A stretch of DNA of 64,000 bases from Paulinella micropora (taxonomy: Eukaryota; Cercozoa; Imbricatea; Euglyphida; Paulinellidae): assembly GCA_019918135.1 (NCBI GenBank), contig WBZZ01004075.1, forward strand, positions 1 to 64,000, given 5' to 3'. The notes beneath the pieces were generated by a model. The model ran no database searches, was not told where the DNA came from, and was given only the letters and a program-made list of their open reading frames with translations. Made by a program: the position numbers and the translations under genes. Positions within the stretch are counted from its first letter, which is position 1; each line of letters opens with the position of its first letter. Of this stretch, positions 45,450-55,604 are shown piece by piece.

Positions 45450-45767
45450 ATCTTTTTTGTGGGCGTGCGTCCCGCCCTCGCGGCCCTTGTTACTAATCGT
45501 AGTTTAATAAATAAACGAAATATTTTTGCTCGGAGGTTTTTTTGTGTGGCCAGAGCTGCAGCAAGCTCTTTTTTTGCTCGCACTTTCTTTTCTTTACAGG
45601 ATCTGGCGCTCATGATTAGTCGCCTCGCGTTCGCCGTGTACGAGGCCCGGCCTTTCACGGCTAGGCCTTTGGCGGCTGACAGGCGTGCCGGTCCCGCTCG
45701 AGGTGCCGTCCATCCCGCGGTGGCGGAGGCTGGGTCACCGACGACTGGCGTCGCCGCGGCGGGCGGG

Positions 45768-45950
45768 CTAAGAAGAGGGACGGTGGTGGCACTGCTGCAC
45801 TTCCCTGCTCGTCGCGGGGGGTCGCCACGCCGAGGGCGGCTGGCCAGCCCAGACATGCAAGGCCACGTGGAGAGCTAGCTCCTCTCGTCGGAGGTAGCGC
45901 TCGGGACAGAAGAGGCAAGGGAAAGACTGGGGCAGCGTAGCCTGAGCCAT
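45768..45950 (-). pseudogene. C2H2 zinc-finger copy 3, frame-shifted
   Basis: Same N-terminus as the other copies, but a G6 instead of G7 run near 45816 shifts the frame after WRPP, ending at 45768. Upstream it runs into unrelated C-rich sequence. Confidence 0.6.
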
Positions 45951-46020
45951 CTACTCCGTGGCGAATCGACTTTTGGCACTGCGCCGAGGGAGGCGTCGGC
46001 CGCCAGCCACTCCCCTGGCA

Positions 46021-46251
46021 CACTAGCTGCCCCCCCCCCCCCGCCGGCCACGCCCTGGCGCCGCGCGCCAGGCCACGCCTCCTGCCCCCCCGCGGGGCAC
46101 GCCTTGGCGCAGCACCCAGCCGGCCACGCCTCTCGCCCCCGCGGGGCACGCCCTGGCGCCGCACCCCGCCACGCGCGGGGGGGGGGGGGGAGAGGGGGGC
46201 GACGGGGGTCCGTGTCTCTACCGGGCGCTGCCACCCCGGCCGACCGCCACA
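46021..46251. other. C/G-rich promoter-side region
   Basis: C12 at 46030, degenerate minisatellite units, and G12 at about 46180. Precedes the F-box/LRR start. Confidence 0.4.
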
Positions 46252-47742
46252 ATGGCCGGGCGCGTCAAGCGACTGAGGTGTGACGACGCGGTGGGCCGGG
46301 AGCGGCCGGCAACCGGGTGGGGCGAGCTCCCGGCCGAGCTCGGGTGTGTGGTGTTCGGGTACTTGGAGCATAAGGCTTGGTTCGCGCTGCGGCGCGTGAG
46401 CCGTGGCGGCCTGTTCGGGCACGCCCAGCAGGGCGAATGGCCCCGGGAACTGGAACTGCCCTGCCTGCCCGGCCAGGCCACCAGTCGCTGGCTGTGCCAG
46501 CAGCGTTGCCGGCTCAGCCCGGCCACAGTGGACTATAGCTACGCCGGCAGCGGCGATGTGGCGGCGTGCCGGCAGTCGTTCCCCGACACCACGCACCTGC
46601 GCGTGGTGTCGCTGGCCGATCGCTGGGCCTACAACACGCCGCTGGAGCTCGCGGGCCTCCGCGCGCTGCGCACCCTGGAATTCACGTACTGCAGCGGCCT
46701 GCGGTTCCTGGCGCCGCTGGGACAACTCCGGTCGCTGCGGGTGCTGCGCTTCCGGTACTGCGGTCACGTCGGGCGGCTCCTCTTCTTGGACGAGCTGCCC
46801 GAACTGCACACGCTCGACCTCACCGGCAGCTACAGCCATACCCTAGAGCACACTCTGGCCCTGCCGGGGGTGCAGCGCCGGCTGCGGCACCTGTACCTGC
46901 CTGCCGTGCACCGGTCGCTGCTGCCGAGCGCCGGGGGCGGCCTGCCCACCGACTCACCCTACGCGGCCCTGGACGGGCCGCTGGCCGCGCTGAGCGGGTT
47001 GCTCACGCTGCACCACGACCGCTGGGGAGGGGTGCCCCCCTCCGCGCTGCTGTACCTGCGGCGCCTGCCGGCGCTGCAGGACCTGCGCCTGTCGTACCGC
47101 GCCAAGACGGGCGCCGACGTCCAGCGCCTGCTGTGGTACCTCAACCAGGACGCGCCGCACCTGCGGCGGCTGGAGCTGGCGGACGTGAATGGCGCGCTGG
47201 ACGTGTGGGCCGCCCGGGCCCTGGGGGCGGCGGCCTTCCGGCTGCACAGCGCGGGCCTGCAAGAATTGGTGCTCACTAACTGTAACCTGCGGGAGCTCGG
47301 CTTGTTGGCCGGGCTGGCCGGGCTGCGGCGCCTGTCGTTGCGCGGGGCGCACTATGTGCAGAGCCTGGCGCTGCTACCAGCAGGGCTGGCCGAGCTGTTC
47401 CTGTCCGACTGCCTGTGCTTGGCTGCAGGAGAGGCAGAGGCGCTGGCCCGGCGCCCGGCCCTGCGCCGCCTCACCTTGGTGCGGTGCCAGGCCGGCCTGG
47501 ACTGGCCGGTGCCGCACGGCGGCGGCGCGGGGCTGCAGGTACTAGCGCTGCGCGAACACCAGGGGCTCGTGCGCAACCTCGCCAGGCTGGCCAGGGCGCT
47601 GCCCTGCCTGCAAACCCTGGACCTGCGGGGCTCCGCCGCAGCGGTGGACGGGGGCGACCTGCAGCAGCTGCGGCAGCTCCGCCCCTACCTCCGGGTCCGG
47701 CTAGAGCAGACGAGCGACCCCGGCCCCGCGGGCCGGAGATGA
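46252..47742 (+). CDS. F-box/leucine-rich-repeat protein, intact
   Basis: 496 residues from ATG 46252. Residues about 24-60 form a clear F-box: GELPAELGCVVFGYLEHKAW then FALRRVSRGG. The rest is a diverged LRR array (LRTLEFTYCSGL, LRRLELADVNGAL, LQELVLTNCNLRELGLL, LRRLSLRGAHY). F-box proteins bind SKP1 through the F-box and their targets through the LRRs, so this should be an SCF substrate receptor. It is the clearest F-box of the four family members and has no frame break. Its 3' end converges on the membrane-protein gene. Confidence 0.85.
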   Translation: MAGRVKRLRCDDAVGRERPATGWGELPAELGCVVFGYLEHKAWFALRRVSRGGLFGHAQQGEWPRELELPCLPGQATSRWLCQQRCRLSPATVDYSYAGSGDVAACRQSFPDTTHLRVVSLADRWAYNTPLELAGLRALRTLEFTYCSGLRFLAPLGQLRSLRVLRFRYCGHVGRLLFLDELPELHTLDLTGSYSHTLEHTLALPGVQRRLRHLYLPAVHRSLLPSAGGGLPTDSPYAALDGPLAALSGLLTLHHDRWGGVPPSALLYLRRLPALQDLRLSYRAKTGADVQRLLWYLNQDAPHLRRLELADVNGALDVWAARALGAAAFRLHSAGLQELVLTNCNLRELGLLAGLAGLRRLSLRGAHYVQSLALLPAGLAELFLSDCLCLAAGEAEALARRPALRRLTLVRCQAGLDWPVPHGGGAGLQVLALREHQGLVRNLARLARALPCLQTLDLRGSAAAVDGGDLQQLRQLRPYLRVRLEQTSDPGPAGRR

Positions 47743-47949
47743 GGCAGGGGGCGACGACCGCGCGGGAGGCCGGGGGTTTTCACGTGGCTGTACCTAGATC
47801 TATTTATTAAACTGACAAACTACGGGCGCCAGGGCACGGGACCCCGCCGGGTACGGGCCACGCACTGAGACCGGGCGAACGGGCGCCGCGGCGGCGCAGG
47901 AGGCCAAAGCTCGGGCAGGACATGGCGGCGGCGCCTCGGCCGCCGCTGG
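47743..47949. other. Intergenic region between convergent genes
   Basis: A TATTTATTAAACTG motif (47800-47815) could provide poly(A) signals in either direction. No gene seen. Confidence 0.4.
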
Positions 47950-48986
47950 CTACGACCGGGCCCCGCCCAGGGCGCCGGGGGGCGCCTCGGCCGCCGCGGG
48001 CACTACTGCCCGCGGCCCGTGGTTGTCGTCGTCGTCGGGCTGTCCGTCCGGCCGGGGCGCCACGGGGGGGCCGCCCCCGGCCTTGCCCGGCGGGGCGTCG
48101 TCGTCCCCCCCCGCATCTTCTTCTTCTTCTCGGATGTAGTACACGTGTGCCCCCGGTACGCGACCGCCACCCGCCCGCACACAAAGGTCGGGCTGCGACC
48201 AGACCTGCTGCAACAGGCCGGCCGCCCCCAGCGCCGCCGCGACGGAGACGGTCAGGTCGTAGTCCGCGGGCAGCAGTGCGGCACAGGCGTACATCAGAGC
48301 CAGACCCGCCACGGCCAGCACACAGCGGCCGAAGCGGACCTGGCCGGCGCGCCGCAGGTCTTCCTGGCCCGGGGTCCCCCCCTCGTCCGCACACTCCGGC
48401 ACGCGCCGCAGCCAGTCCCGTGCATGCCCGCCGGCCCAGAGCAGGCCCAGCGCGGCCGGCGTCAGGAGCCAACCCAGCCGGGCCCCTGACAGGGCGCTGC
48501 CCAAGACCCCTAGCCAACAGGCCGCCAGCGTGACGTGCAGGCCGCGCGTGTCGGCCAAGACGGCCGAACCCAGCGTACTCCGGGCACACCACAGATAGAC
48601 GTTCTCTGCTACCAGGAACCACCCGCGGGCTCTCTGTTCGCCCCCACGCCCGTGAGGGCTCACCAACAAGAAGAAGAAGGAGAGGAGGCGGCTCAGCGCT
48701 AGTAGCAGCACGGCGCCGGGGCGATCGGTGCGTGGCGACAGGCCACGCACCTGCACCGGCTGTACGCAGCACCGCTGGGCACGGCTCGGTTCGTGTGCAA
48801 CCACAGGACGGCCGCCCGGCCCAGGAACCAAGAGCCCCAGGCCACTTGCAGGATCGACGCCGTCAGTAGCCCCGGCCCCACGGCGCTCCAGCAAACTGGC
48901 CACGTCGCCGGCTCCGACACGGCCCAGGGCGTGCATTCGGCTGTCCCCTGGGGCAGGCCCCCGGCCAGCAACTTCTCGCCAGACAT
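47950..48986 (-). CDS. Multi-pass membrane protein, one frame break
   Basis: The start is ATG 48986 (MSGEKLLAGGLPQGTAECTP). After a first hydrophobic segment (GPGLLTASILQVAWGSWFLG) the frame breaks between 48725 and 48745 and continues as RTDRPGAVLLLALSRLLSFF. Further hydrophobic segments follow (LHVTLAACWLGVLGSAL, LLTPAALGLLWAGG, CVLAVAGLALMYACAALL), about five or six in all. The C-terminus is hydrophilic with an acidic patch (REEEEDAGGDDD) and should be cytosolic or exposed. No transporter or enzyme family recognised. The large protein at 57507 has a similar N-terminal membrane region, so the two may be distantly related. Confidence 0.6.
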
Positions 48987-49609
48987 AGGGAAGGCGGTTT
49001 AGGTGGGTGCTGGCTTGTGCGGCTCGCCAGCGGTCCGAGTCTGGCGGAGAAGCAAATGCGCCCCCCCCCCCCTTTACCCTCGGCCCGACGACCCCCCCCC
49101 CCGCGCCCGCACCCCGGGAGGGGGGGGAGCCGCGGCGGCGGCGGGAGGAAGAGGGGGGCTTTTCTCCTCTTTCCCGCCCCTTTCCCCCCCCCCCCCCTAC
49201 TCCGTCTCCGCCCCCCTCTCCCGGCGCTCTCCCCCGCCGCGGCCTACGTCTCACGCCGCGGTGCCAGGTTGCAGTACAAGTACCAAAGACGCTGGCACAG
49301 GGACGGACCAGGTCCGCGCTTGCAGCAGGTAGGCCAAGTGCACAGAAAAAGGAGTGCTCCTCTGTCGGGCAGGGGAAGGCAGAGGAGAGAGACGGAGGGG
49401 CCAGCCAGAGGTAGTCTCGCTGGCAGGATAAAGGACACAACAGGAAGAAGCCCTAGCGGGTTAGGCAGAGAGAGGAAGGAGAGGCACGACTGCGGCGGCA
49501 CGGGTCGGCCTTCTAGGGACAGCGCACGCACCTTCTCGACCTGGCACGACTCTTGGTGGTGGTGTGTTAGGCTACGAAAACCGGGAGCGAGTTCCGCTCC
49601 GCACCTGTC
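48987..49609. other. Long G/C-homopolymer divergent intergenic region
   Basis: About 620 bp with C runs at 49060-49073 and 49183-49196 and mixed G/C runs. From about 49260 the composition becomes less extreme, but no convincing frame is present. Likely promoters and 5' leaders for both neighbours. Confidence 0.45.
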
Positions 49610-51868
49610 ATGAGCAAGAAAGGAGGGGCAGGGGGAAAGAGGCCAGCGGATGAAGAGAAGAAGGGGTACTTGAACAAGAAAGCCAAAACCATCGCGAATG
49701 AAGCGGCGGGTAGCCTCAGCGACGACGACGACGAGGAAGCCCCTGCTGACATCCTGGCGCCCACCTTCAAGGAGGGTGATGGTGACAGCCTAGAAGTAGG
49801 GTTTGCAGCGGACGGGAAACTCAGGCAGATTGTTCCATTCCGGTTCTTGTTTTATAGTAGAGTCTTATGCCATTTCATGACCAACACAGTGAGCGCCATG
49901 GTGGCGGAGGTAGAGATGGGCTTCGAAAGGAAGAGCAACAATTGCAGTGTTTGCGTAAGACTACGGGCTGAGTTCGCAGAAGCACTTGCGTTGGCGATCG
50001 AGAGAGCGACGAACACGTGCCTACTACATTTCGACTTACTCTGTAAGGCGGCCGAGGACGAGGAGGAGGTAGAGAGGCTACAAGGCGTGGCCAAAAAATG
50101 CCCAGAGTGCCTCGGCATACGAAAAGACGTAGCTATGCGAGATGTCTCCCTGGAGAGACAAACCAGGTGCCCCACTTGCCGGGTACCATTCGAGGGGATC
50201 CTGGTGCTACGTGCGGCAGGGTCCAACCGCGATCGCGCGGTTCTGGAATACGTGGAGAACAATGCAGAAAAAGAGGCAGACAGAGAAACAGCGCGGCGCA
50301 AGCTAAGGCTCTGGGATTTCATCAAGAACACCGCCGAGAAGTGGTGGAAAGCCTTGAACAACGAAGAAACCAAGTCGCGTTCAGCGACACGGGCAAGCGC
50401 CGCTTCGTCGTCGTCGACTGCTTCGTCGTCGTCGACTGCTGCGTCGTCGTCGACTGCTGCGTCGTCGGGTTCTTCGCCGTCGCCGGCTACTGCGTCGTCG
50501 CCGGCTACTGCGTTATCGTCGAGTTCGTCGTCGTCGCCGGCTACTGCGTCATCGTCGAGTTCTTCGTCATCGTCGAGTTCTTCGTCGTCGTCGAGTTCTT
50601 CGTCGCCGCCGTACCGAGATACTGTCTGGGACAGACCAGCTGAGAATGCGATGGAGCACCCTGAAAAGGGGTTGCGTGAAATCAAGAAAGTCACCAACGC
50701 AATACGAGGCGGCGGTCAAGGGGTCGTACGTGACCTGGGCCCGGATAGCTTCGTGGTCCTAAAAGATATAGGCCCCGATCATTTCGGGATGGCTGTCGAG
50801 TATATCTTCCACCGCGATGCCGAGGACAGGAGGAAGCGACGGGAGGACAGCAAGGGGCCCGGGGCGCCTCGGATTCCGCAACCGTTGCCGGACAACAATT
50901 TGAGGGATATACTGGATGACGTCGACTACAAATTCCTGCGACGTTGGCACTTTGTAGGCAAGACCCCGGGTGAGCTACCAGTCGGCGACGTGCAGAGGCT
51001 GTACAAGGCGATGGAGGTACAACCCTTCCCCAGAGAGAGAGACCGAGACAGAGAGGGCGAGCGAGCGGTGGTGCTGTGCCGGAGCCTCGCCTGCCATGCG
51101 CAGACACACCCCGCACACAAGTATGTGCTTAGCCCTCTTGAGCTTCCGTGTTTTTGGCTTGGCAGAGCGTTAACTACCTGGGCCTAGACGTGTTACAAGA
51201 TCTACTCTCCGCCGCCCTGGCGAGCTTGCTCGTGGGTCTACCCTCTCTCCCCTTGTTCTTCTCACCCTTGTAGCCGCCGCGCAACCCTTCCGTCCCCCCG
51301 CGGCCTAGGCCTGTGTGGAGGGACGCTGCCCACTCTCTTCTACTCGGGACCCCCTTGGGACCTGGTGGTTGTCTCGTGCAGTGACCGATGTTTTTCGCCG
51401 TGCGTGCGCCTGTGTGCAGGGAAGACCGTGCTGCAGATGAGGAAAGCTCTGGGCATTGCAGAGGTCGACCCCCTGTTCGATTGGGACATGCATGAGCGGG
51501 TCTTTGGCGACCTCGTGGAGCACGGGTACGAGGAAGGTAAAGCCCCCTGGGTGGAGCCGCGCGCAGTGGTCGCTGCCCGGCCGTATCCTGCCAGGGCGTC
51601 GTCTTCGTCTTCCTCTAGTGCCAGGGGCGGGGCAGCTTCTTCTTCGTCCAGCGCTTCCTCTTCATCCGGCGCGCCCGTCAGGTTCCGTGGTGCTTCTTCC
51701 TCGAGCGCTCCCAGCGGGCTACAACAGGGTGCTGCACGCGGCAGTTCCTCCTCCAGCGCCTCTTCTTCCTCGAACGTTCGTCCTGGCGAGCAACGCAAAC
51801 AAAGAGGCAAGGCGGAGAAGAACCCAGAGGAGCCTATGAGCGATACTGACGACGACGACGACGTATAA
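49610..51868 (+). CDS. Cys/Ser-rich putative zinc-binding protein, probably spliced once
   Basis: Starts at ATG 49610 (MSKKGGAGGKRPADEEKKGY), with basic and acidic low complexity. Cys pairs (NNCSVC, KKCPECLGI, TRCPTCRVPFEG) at residues about 105-205 suggest a zinc-binding, RING-like or ribbon fold. A long Ser/Ala tract (50398-50615, TCG/TCT repeats) follows, then a conserved-looking part (LKDIGPDHFGMAVEYIF). The frame would stop at 51187, but a good donor at 51121 (AA|GTATGT) and an acceptor at 51381 (GTGCAG) preserve phase. This leads to VLQMRKALGIAEVDPLFDW, a second Ser-rich tract and an acidic end (SDTDDDDDV) at 51868. The splice is inferred, and exon 1 alone is the alternative. Function unknown. 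Confidence 0.55.
51121..51381 (+). other. Candidate intron
   Basis: GTATGT...GTGCAG, 261 nt. Joining 51120 to 51382 keeps the frame open into the second Ser-rich exon. This would be one of few introns outside the mobile element. Confidence 0.45.
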
Positions 51869-52468
51869 TAGTATTACTGTGGACACGCTGGTCTGGGCTT
51901 TCGGCCCAGCCGCCAAGCCCGGGAGTCGCCGGGTAGGGAGGCCAGAGGTCGCTGCCCCTTCCCCCCGTTCCGCGCGCCTGTCTGGTGCGCAGCCGAGAGT
52001 TAGCATTCATTAATTAAAAACCGCGCCGGCCAACCAGCTACCCAGCAAATGTTTCTGGCCTGCACCGGTTGCGCGCCGGGAGGGCCCGGGCAGCGCACGG
52101 AACAACAGCGTGCAACAGCGTGTAACAGCGGGCCTCGTCGTCGTCACACGGCCAGTGCCAGAGCGCGCAAGGGGAGACGCTGGCTTCTAGCCAGGCCCCG
52201 AGAGCCCCCGCCGGCGGACCCCCACCGGGGACCCCGCCGGGGACCCCGCCGGGACAGATGGCAGCCCCCTCTCTCCTGCCCCCGGAGTTACCGCTACTCT
52301 TGCCCCCGGCACCCCGCACGCTCACCCGGCCGGCTCCCGACCCGGGGCTTCCGGGCACGCTCATCCCCCTCTCTTTGGCCATCGGCCTGTGTTGCTTTTT
52401 AATAAAGGCCAACCTCTGCTCCACAGCCTTCCTATCCACCGCTCTCCCTCCCTGTGCCCGGCCGAGAG
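51869..52468. other. Intergenic region between convergent genes
   Basis: AT-rich TTAATTAAAAACC near 52010 may end the plus-strand gene. AATAAA at 52400 on the plus strand has no obvious gene upstream. Short repeats GCAACAGCGTGTAACAGCG (52110) and GGGGACCCCGCC (52215-52250). A 146-codon minus-strand frame here looks non-coding. Confidence 0.4.
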
Positions 52469-54126
52469 CTAGCCACACTCGCGCGCCAGCTGCTCCTCGG
52501 CCTCGAGCTCATCTGGCGAAAGTTCAACGACCGAGGGTCCGCTGGAGCTGGCGCTGGACAGCAGCAGCGGGTACGCGGGCCGCGGCCCCTCCCAGACACC
52601 CACGTCTACCCGCCCCTTCTTGTATCCCGGCACACCCGTGCTAGCGGGCAGCAGCGAGCCACCCCGGCGGTTCTTCATGGAAGTGTCGAACACGAAGACC
52701 TCCTCGGGCTGCATGCGCGTATTGAACATACCGCTGGCCTCCTTGTGGAACGTGAAGCGGACGTAGGCCTTGAGGGAGGCGACCGTCCCGGGCGCGACGA
52801 TGGCGCGCGCCACCTGCTCGTCGACGGGCAACTGGTTGTCGTCCCGCATATTCCTGACCGCGATCCTGGTGTAGCCCGAGTTCTTGAACCACAGGTTGAT
52901 GGCGAACTTGGTTTGCGAGCGGAGCGTCAGGCGCGGCTTGCCGTTGGGCCCCAGCGCGACGGGGTCGGGCAGGTAGTAGGTGCCGCCGCTGTTGCTGTAC
53001 TTGTGGAAGCTGCCCTGCAGCTGCGCCTCGTCCGTCTCGTTGGCCTCCAGGTCCTTCATCCGCACCAGGTCCTCCCGCAGCAGGTCGTACGTCTCGGGCT
53101 CGAACGTCCCGTCCGCCCGGAGGTTCTTGCCCCCCGCGCCCGGTTGAGCTCCGTGAGGCGGCGGAACAGGTACGGCATGGCTTGGCGCGCCAGGGGAGCG
53201 TACTTGGGCTCTTGTAGCAGCCGCACCGGCAGCGCCATGCGAAGGAACTCGAGGTACAGTGTGAACAAGACCTGCAGCGGGTTGACCTGGTAGCTCTCGC
53301 CCAGGGGAGTGCACGACACCACCAGGGGGACGTCGTCCTCCGCGCCGTCTCCCCGCACGATGACGGGCGTCGCCTCCGAGCTGAGCCCGATCACGCGCAT
53401 GATGCAGTCCCGCTTGCGGCAGTGCTCTTCTGGGTTGGTGGCGTACCGATGGAAGAAGTGCTTGTCCATGCCGTACGTGCCCTGCGCGTCTTTGCCCAGC
53501 TGTCGGAGCTCGCCGGCGTCCTTGACGGCCGTGGACTCCCACACGCAGACCTCGCTGAGCACGCCCGGCGGCGTCAGGAAGCCGCGGCGCCCAAAGGCCC
53601 CGCGCCGGCCGTGGTAAGTCATCTGCACCGTATCCACTTCCTTGCCGAGCTTGCGGTCCAGCTGCTTCTTCGTCGAGAGGTTGGTCACGCCCCGTGGCTC
53701 CAGAAAGCGCTCGAACACCACTTGCTTCCGCGCCGGGGGTCCGGGCACCTCTACGACGCGGCACAGCCAGTCGCGCAGGTAGTCGGTATCCAGAGATTCG
53801 TACGCGGGGTTGTTGGCATAGAAGAAGAAGCAGTCGGGGTCGCAAAACTGCGCCTGCAGCTCGCGGGGCAGGTCGGCAACGGACACTAGGTCGGGGTCCA
53901 CCACGGGATTGAAGCTGCGACGGAAGACTTCGTGGCGGGTATAGTAGTTGAACTCCAACAGCGCGCGCTGGCCGTCCCGCGCTTGCTGTTGCTGCGCCAC
54001 GCCGGCCGACAGCGAGTCTAGGTCAGGCAGGGCCGCGTCCTCGGCGGTCTTGGCCTTCTTCGCGGGCGGGCTAGTCGTGGCTGCCTCGGTAACGGCTCGA
54101 CTGCTGCCTTTGCTGCTCTTGGGCAT
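52469..54126 (-). CDS. Conserved-looking uncharacterised protein, one frame break at a C6 run
   Basis: Starts at ATG 54126 (MPKSSKGSSRAVTEAATTSP, with a nuclear-signal-like PPAKKAK). About 330 residues in one frame (LLEFNYYTRHEVFRRSFNPV, DPDCFFFYANNPAYESLDTD) pass to another frame at or near the C6 run 53130-53135 (minus strand GGGGGG) and continue as GGKNLRADGTFEPETYDLLR to TAG at 52469. The second part has beta-rich sequence (FAINLWFKNSGYTRIAVRNM, LKAYVRFTFHKEASGMF) reminiscent of a structural or jelly-roll-like protein, but I cannot name a family. The total is about 550 residues. The composition and smooth continuity across the break argue for a single intact gene with an indel at the homopolymer. 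Confidence 0.65.
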
Positions 54127-54668
54127 ACTCTCGGCCGTAGTCACGTCTCGTCCCGAGGGTGAATTGTGAGAGCTACGCCCGCGGCCGGCCTGCGCCCGAC
54201 GACCGCGGAGGGGGGCGCCCGCGCACCGGGCGCACCGCGGGGGCGGGCCGGCCGCGGGGCCGCGTGCGCCCGGGGGGGGGGCGCGACGCACGCGGGGGGG
54301 GGGGGGGGGGGAGAGAGAGCGCCGCCCCCCCTTCCCCCCCCCTCACCGCCCCGCTCCCCGCGCCGCCCCCTCTCTCCCGCCCCCCTGCCCCGGCCTCGCC
54401 CGCCGGACCGCAGCCCTACCGCCCCGCTCCCGTGCCGCATTTCTGCGCCCCGGCGGTCGTCGCAGATCGCCCGGCCGTCGCGCGGGTAGCAGTAGGGAGC
54501 CGTCCGGCGGGCGAGGCCGGGCGCGGACGCGTAGGGAGGGGAGCGGGCGCGTGGAGAGGGGGGGGCGTAGGAAGGGAGGCGGGCGCGTGGAGGGGGGCGC
54601 TGGGCGGGCGAGGGCCACGAAAGCGCCGTGAACGTGCTCTGGCTTGCAGGGGTACAGCTAGCGGTGCT
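54127..54668. other. G/C-homopolymer divergent intergenic region
   Basis: 540 bp between divergent genes, with G runs at 54274-54283 and 54296-54311 and C runs after. At 54520-54610 a GGGCGCGTGGAGGGG-type unit repeats four or five times (period about 30 bp). No supported gene. Confidence 0.5.
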
Positions 54669-55118
54669 ATGGCTGAAGGTGAGGCGACCAAGGGCAGCGG
54701 AGCGCCGGCTACGGCCGCGCCCAAGAGAAAGCGCGACGAGCGGCTTCCTATGTTTGCCCTGGTGCGGCGTGGAGACGTGCAGGTCTCGAACCCGGCGTGG
54801 TGCGCACAGCGCCATGCGTGTATTAGCTACTTCAACGAGTGCGCACTGACCGAAGAGGCGCTGGCCGGACTGTTAGAAGCCATGAACAGTGCAGAGACGC
54901 TGGCGGAGCTCCGGGCCGCCAGCCTGCAACTAGCCAAGGTCCTGGTCGGGGCCCGCGCCCTAGCTCTGCCCGCGTTGCAAAGGCTGCAAGAAACCAGAAA
55001 GTCGGGCTGCCAGACGTGCGCCTGGCAGAAGTGCGCTGGCCCGCTGTGCCAAGAGCTCCTGCCGGCGGACGGTGGTTGCGCCTGTGGTTTCTCCCTCCGT
55101 AAGGAACACCAAGCCTGA
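54669..55118 (+). CDS. Small Cys-rich protein with basic N-terminus
   Basis: 149 residues from ATG 54669 (MAEGEATKGSGAPATAAPKR, then KRDERLP, a nuclear-signal-like basic patch). The middle is helical (EALAGLLEAMNSAETLAELR). The C-terminus has a Cys cluster (GCQTCAWQKCAGPLCQELL, GCACGF) that could bind zinc. Intact frame; AATAAA at 55133-55138 just after the stop. No family recognised. Confidence 0.65.
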   Translation: MAEGEATKGSGAPATAAPKRKRDERLPMFALVRRGDVQVSNPAWCAQRHACISYFNECALTEEALAGLLEAMNSAETLAELRAASLQLAKVLVGARALALPALQRLQETRKSGCQTCAWQKCAGPLCQELLPADGGCACGFSLRKEHQA

Positions 55119-55132
55119 GGTGCGGTGCCACT

Positions 55133-55138
55133 AATAAA
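55133..55138 (+). terminator. Polyadenylation signal after the small Cys-rich gene
   Basis: AATAAA 15 bp after the TGA stop. Confidence 0.6.
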
Positions 55139-55604
55139 CTGTGCTATCGTGGTGCCACCATGTTCCACACGCGTGTTCCTTCTTCCGGTGGGCTGGCCCA
55201 TAGGAACTGCTACTTGCACTTGCAGCGGCCTACCATGTTGTGTAATCACAGCCTAGGTTTCGAATTTGCGTGCCTCCGCACGTGCTTCCTCGGGGATTGT
55301 AATAGCTCCTAGTGTTTTCCCCCCTCTCACCGGCTAAAAAAGAAAAAAAAAGAAAATTCGTTCTCCCCCTCTCTCTTCGGCTGTGCCAAATGTCCTGGTC
55401 AGGAGAATAGTCTGTGCTGGCGTTAAGTACCGGGAAACATGCTAGCGGCCGGAGGATGCTCTTCGCAGGTGGATTACCCCCCTCCGAATAATCAGCAACA
55501 CAAGAGGAAAAAAACGGCGCTATTAGAATTCTTTATTTATGCCAACGGCAGAAAGCAAATTGGTAGGTAATTCCTAGCCTTCTTATGCTAGACGGTCTTC
55601 GTTT
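55139..55604. other. Intergenic region between convergent genes
   Basis: Composition is less GC-rich than elsewhere. A minus-strand AATAAA lies at 55532-55537, downstream of the next gene's stop. A purine tract (AAAAAAGAAAAAAAAAGAAAA) at about 55335-55355. No gene seen. Confidence 0.45.

Larger units (their letters stand above)
42909..46020. repeat. Tandem duplication: 2.2 copies of a 1.41-kb unit
   Basis: 42909-44319, 44320-45729 and a partial third copy to about 46020 are nearly identical with a 1410-bp period. Each full unit holds the start of the zinc-finger gene (-), a GC minisatellite and the small LRR gene (+). One telling difference: the G7 run in copies 1 and 2 (42997 and 44406) is G6 in copy 3 (45816). 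Confidence 0.9.

Noticed and set aside
52038-52478. 146-codon minus-strand frame downstream of the 54126-52469 gene
   Set aside because: Starts across the neighbour's end and is rich in Gly/Pro from short repeats; coding not supported.
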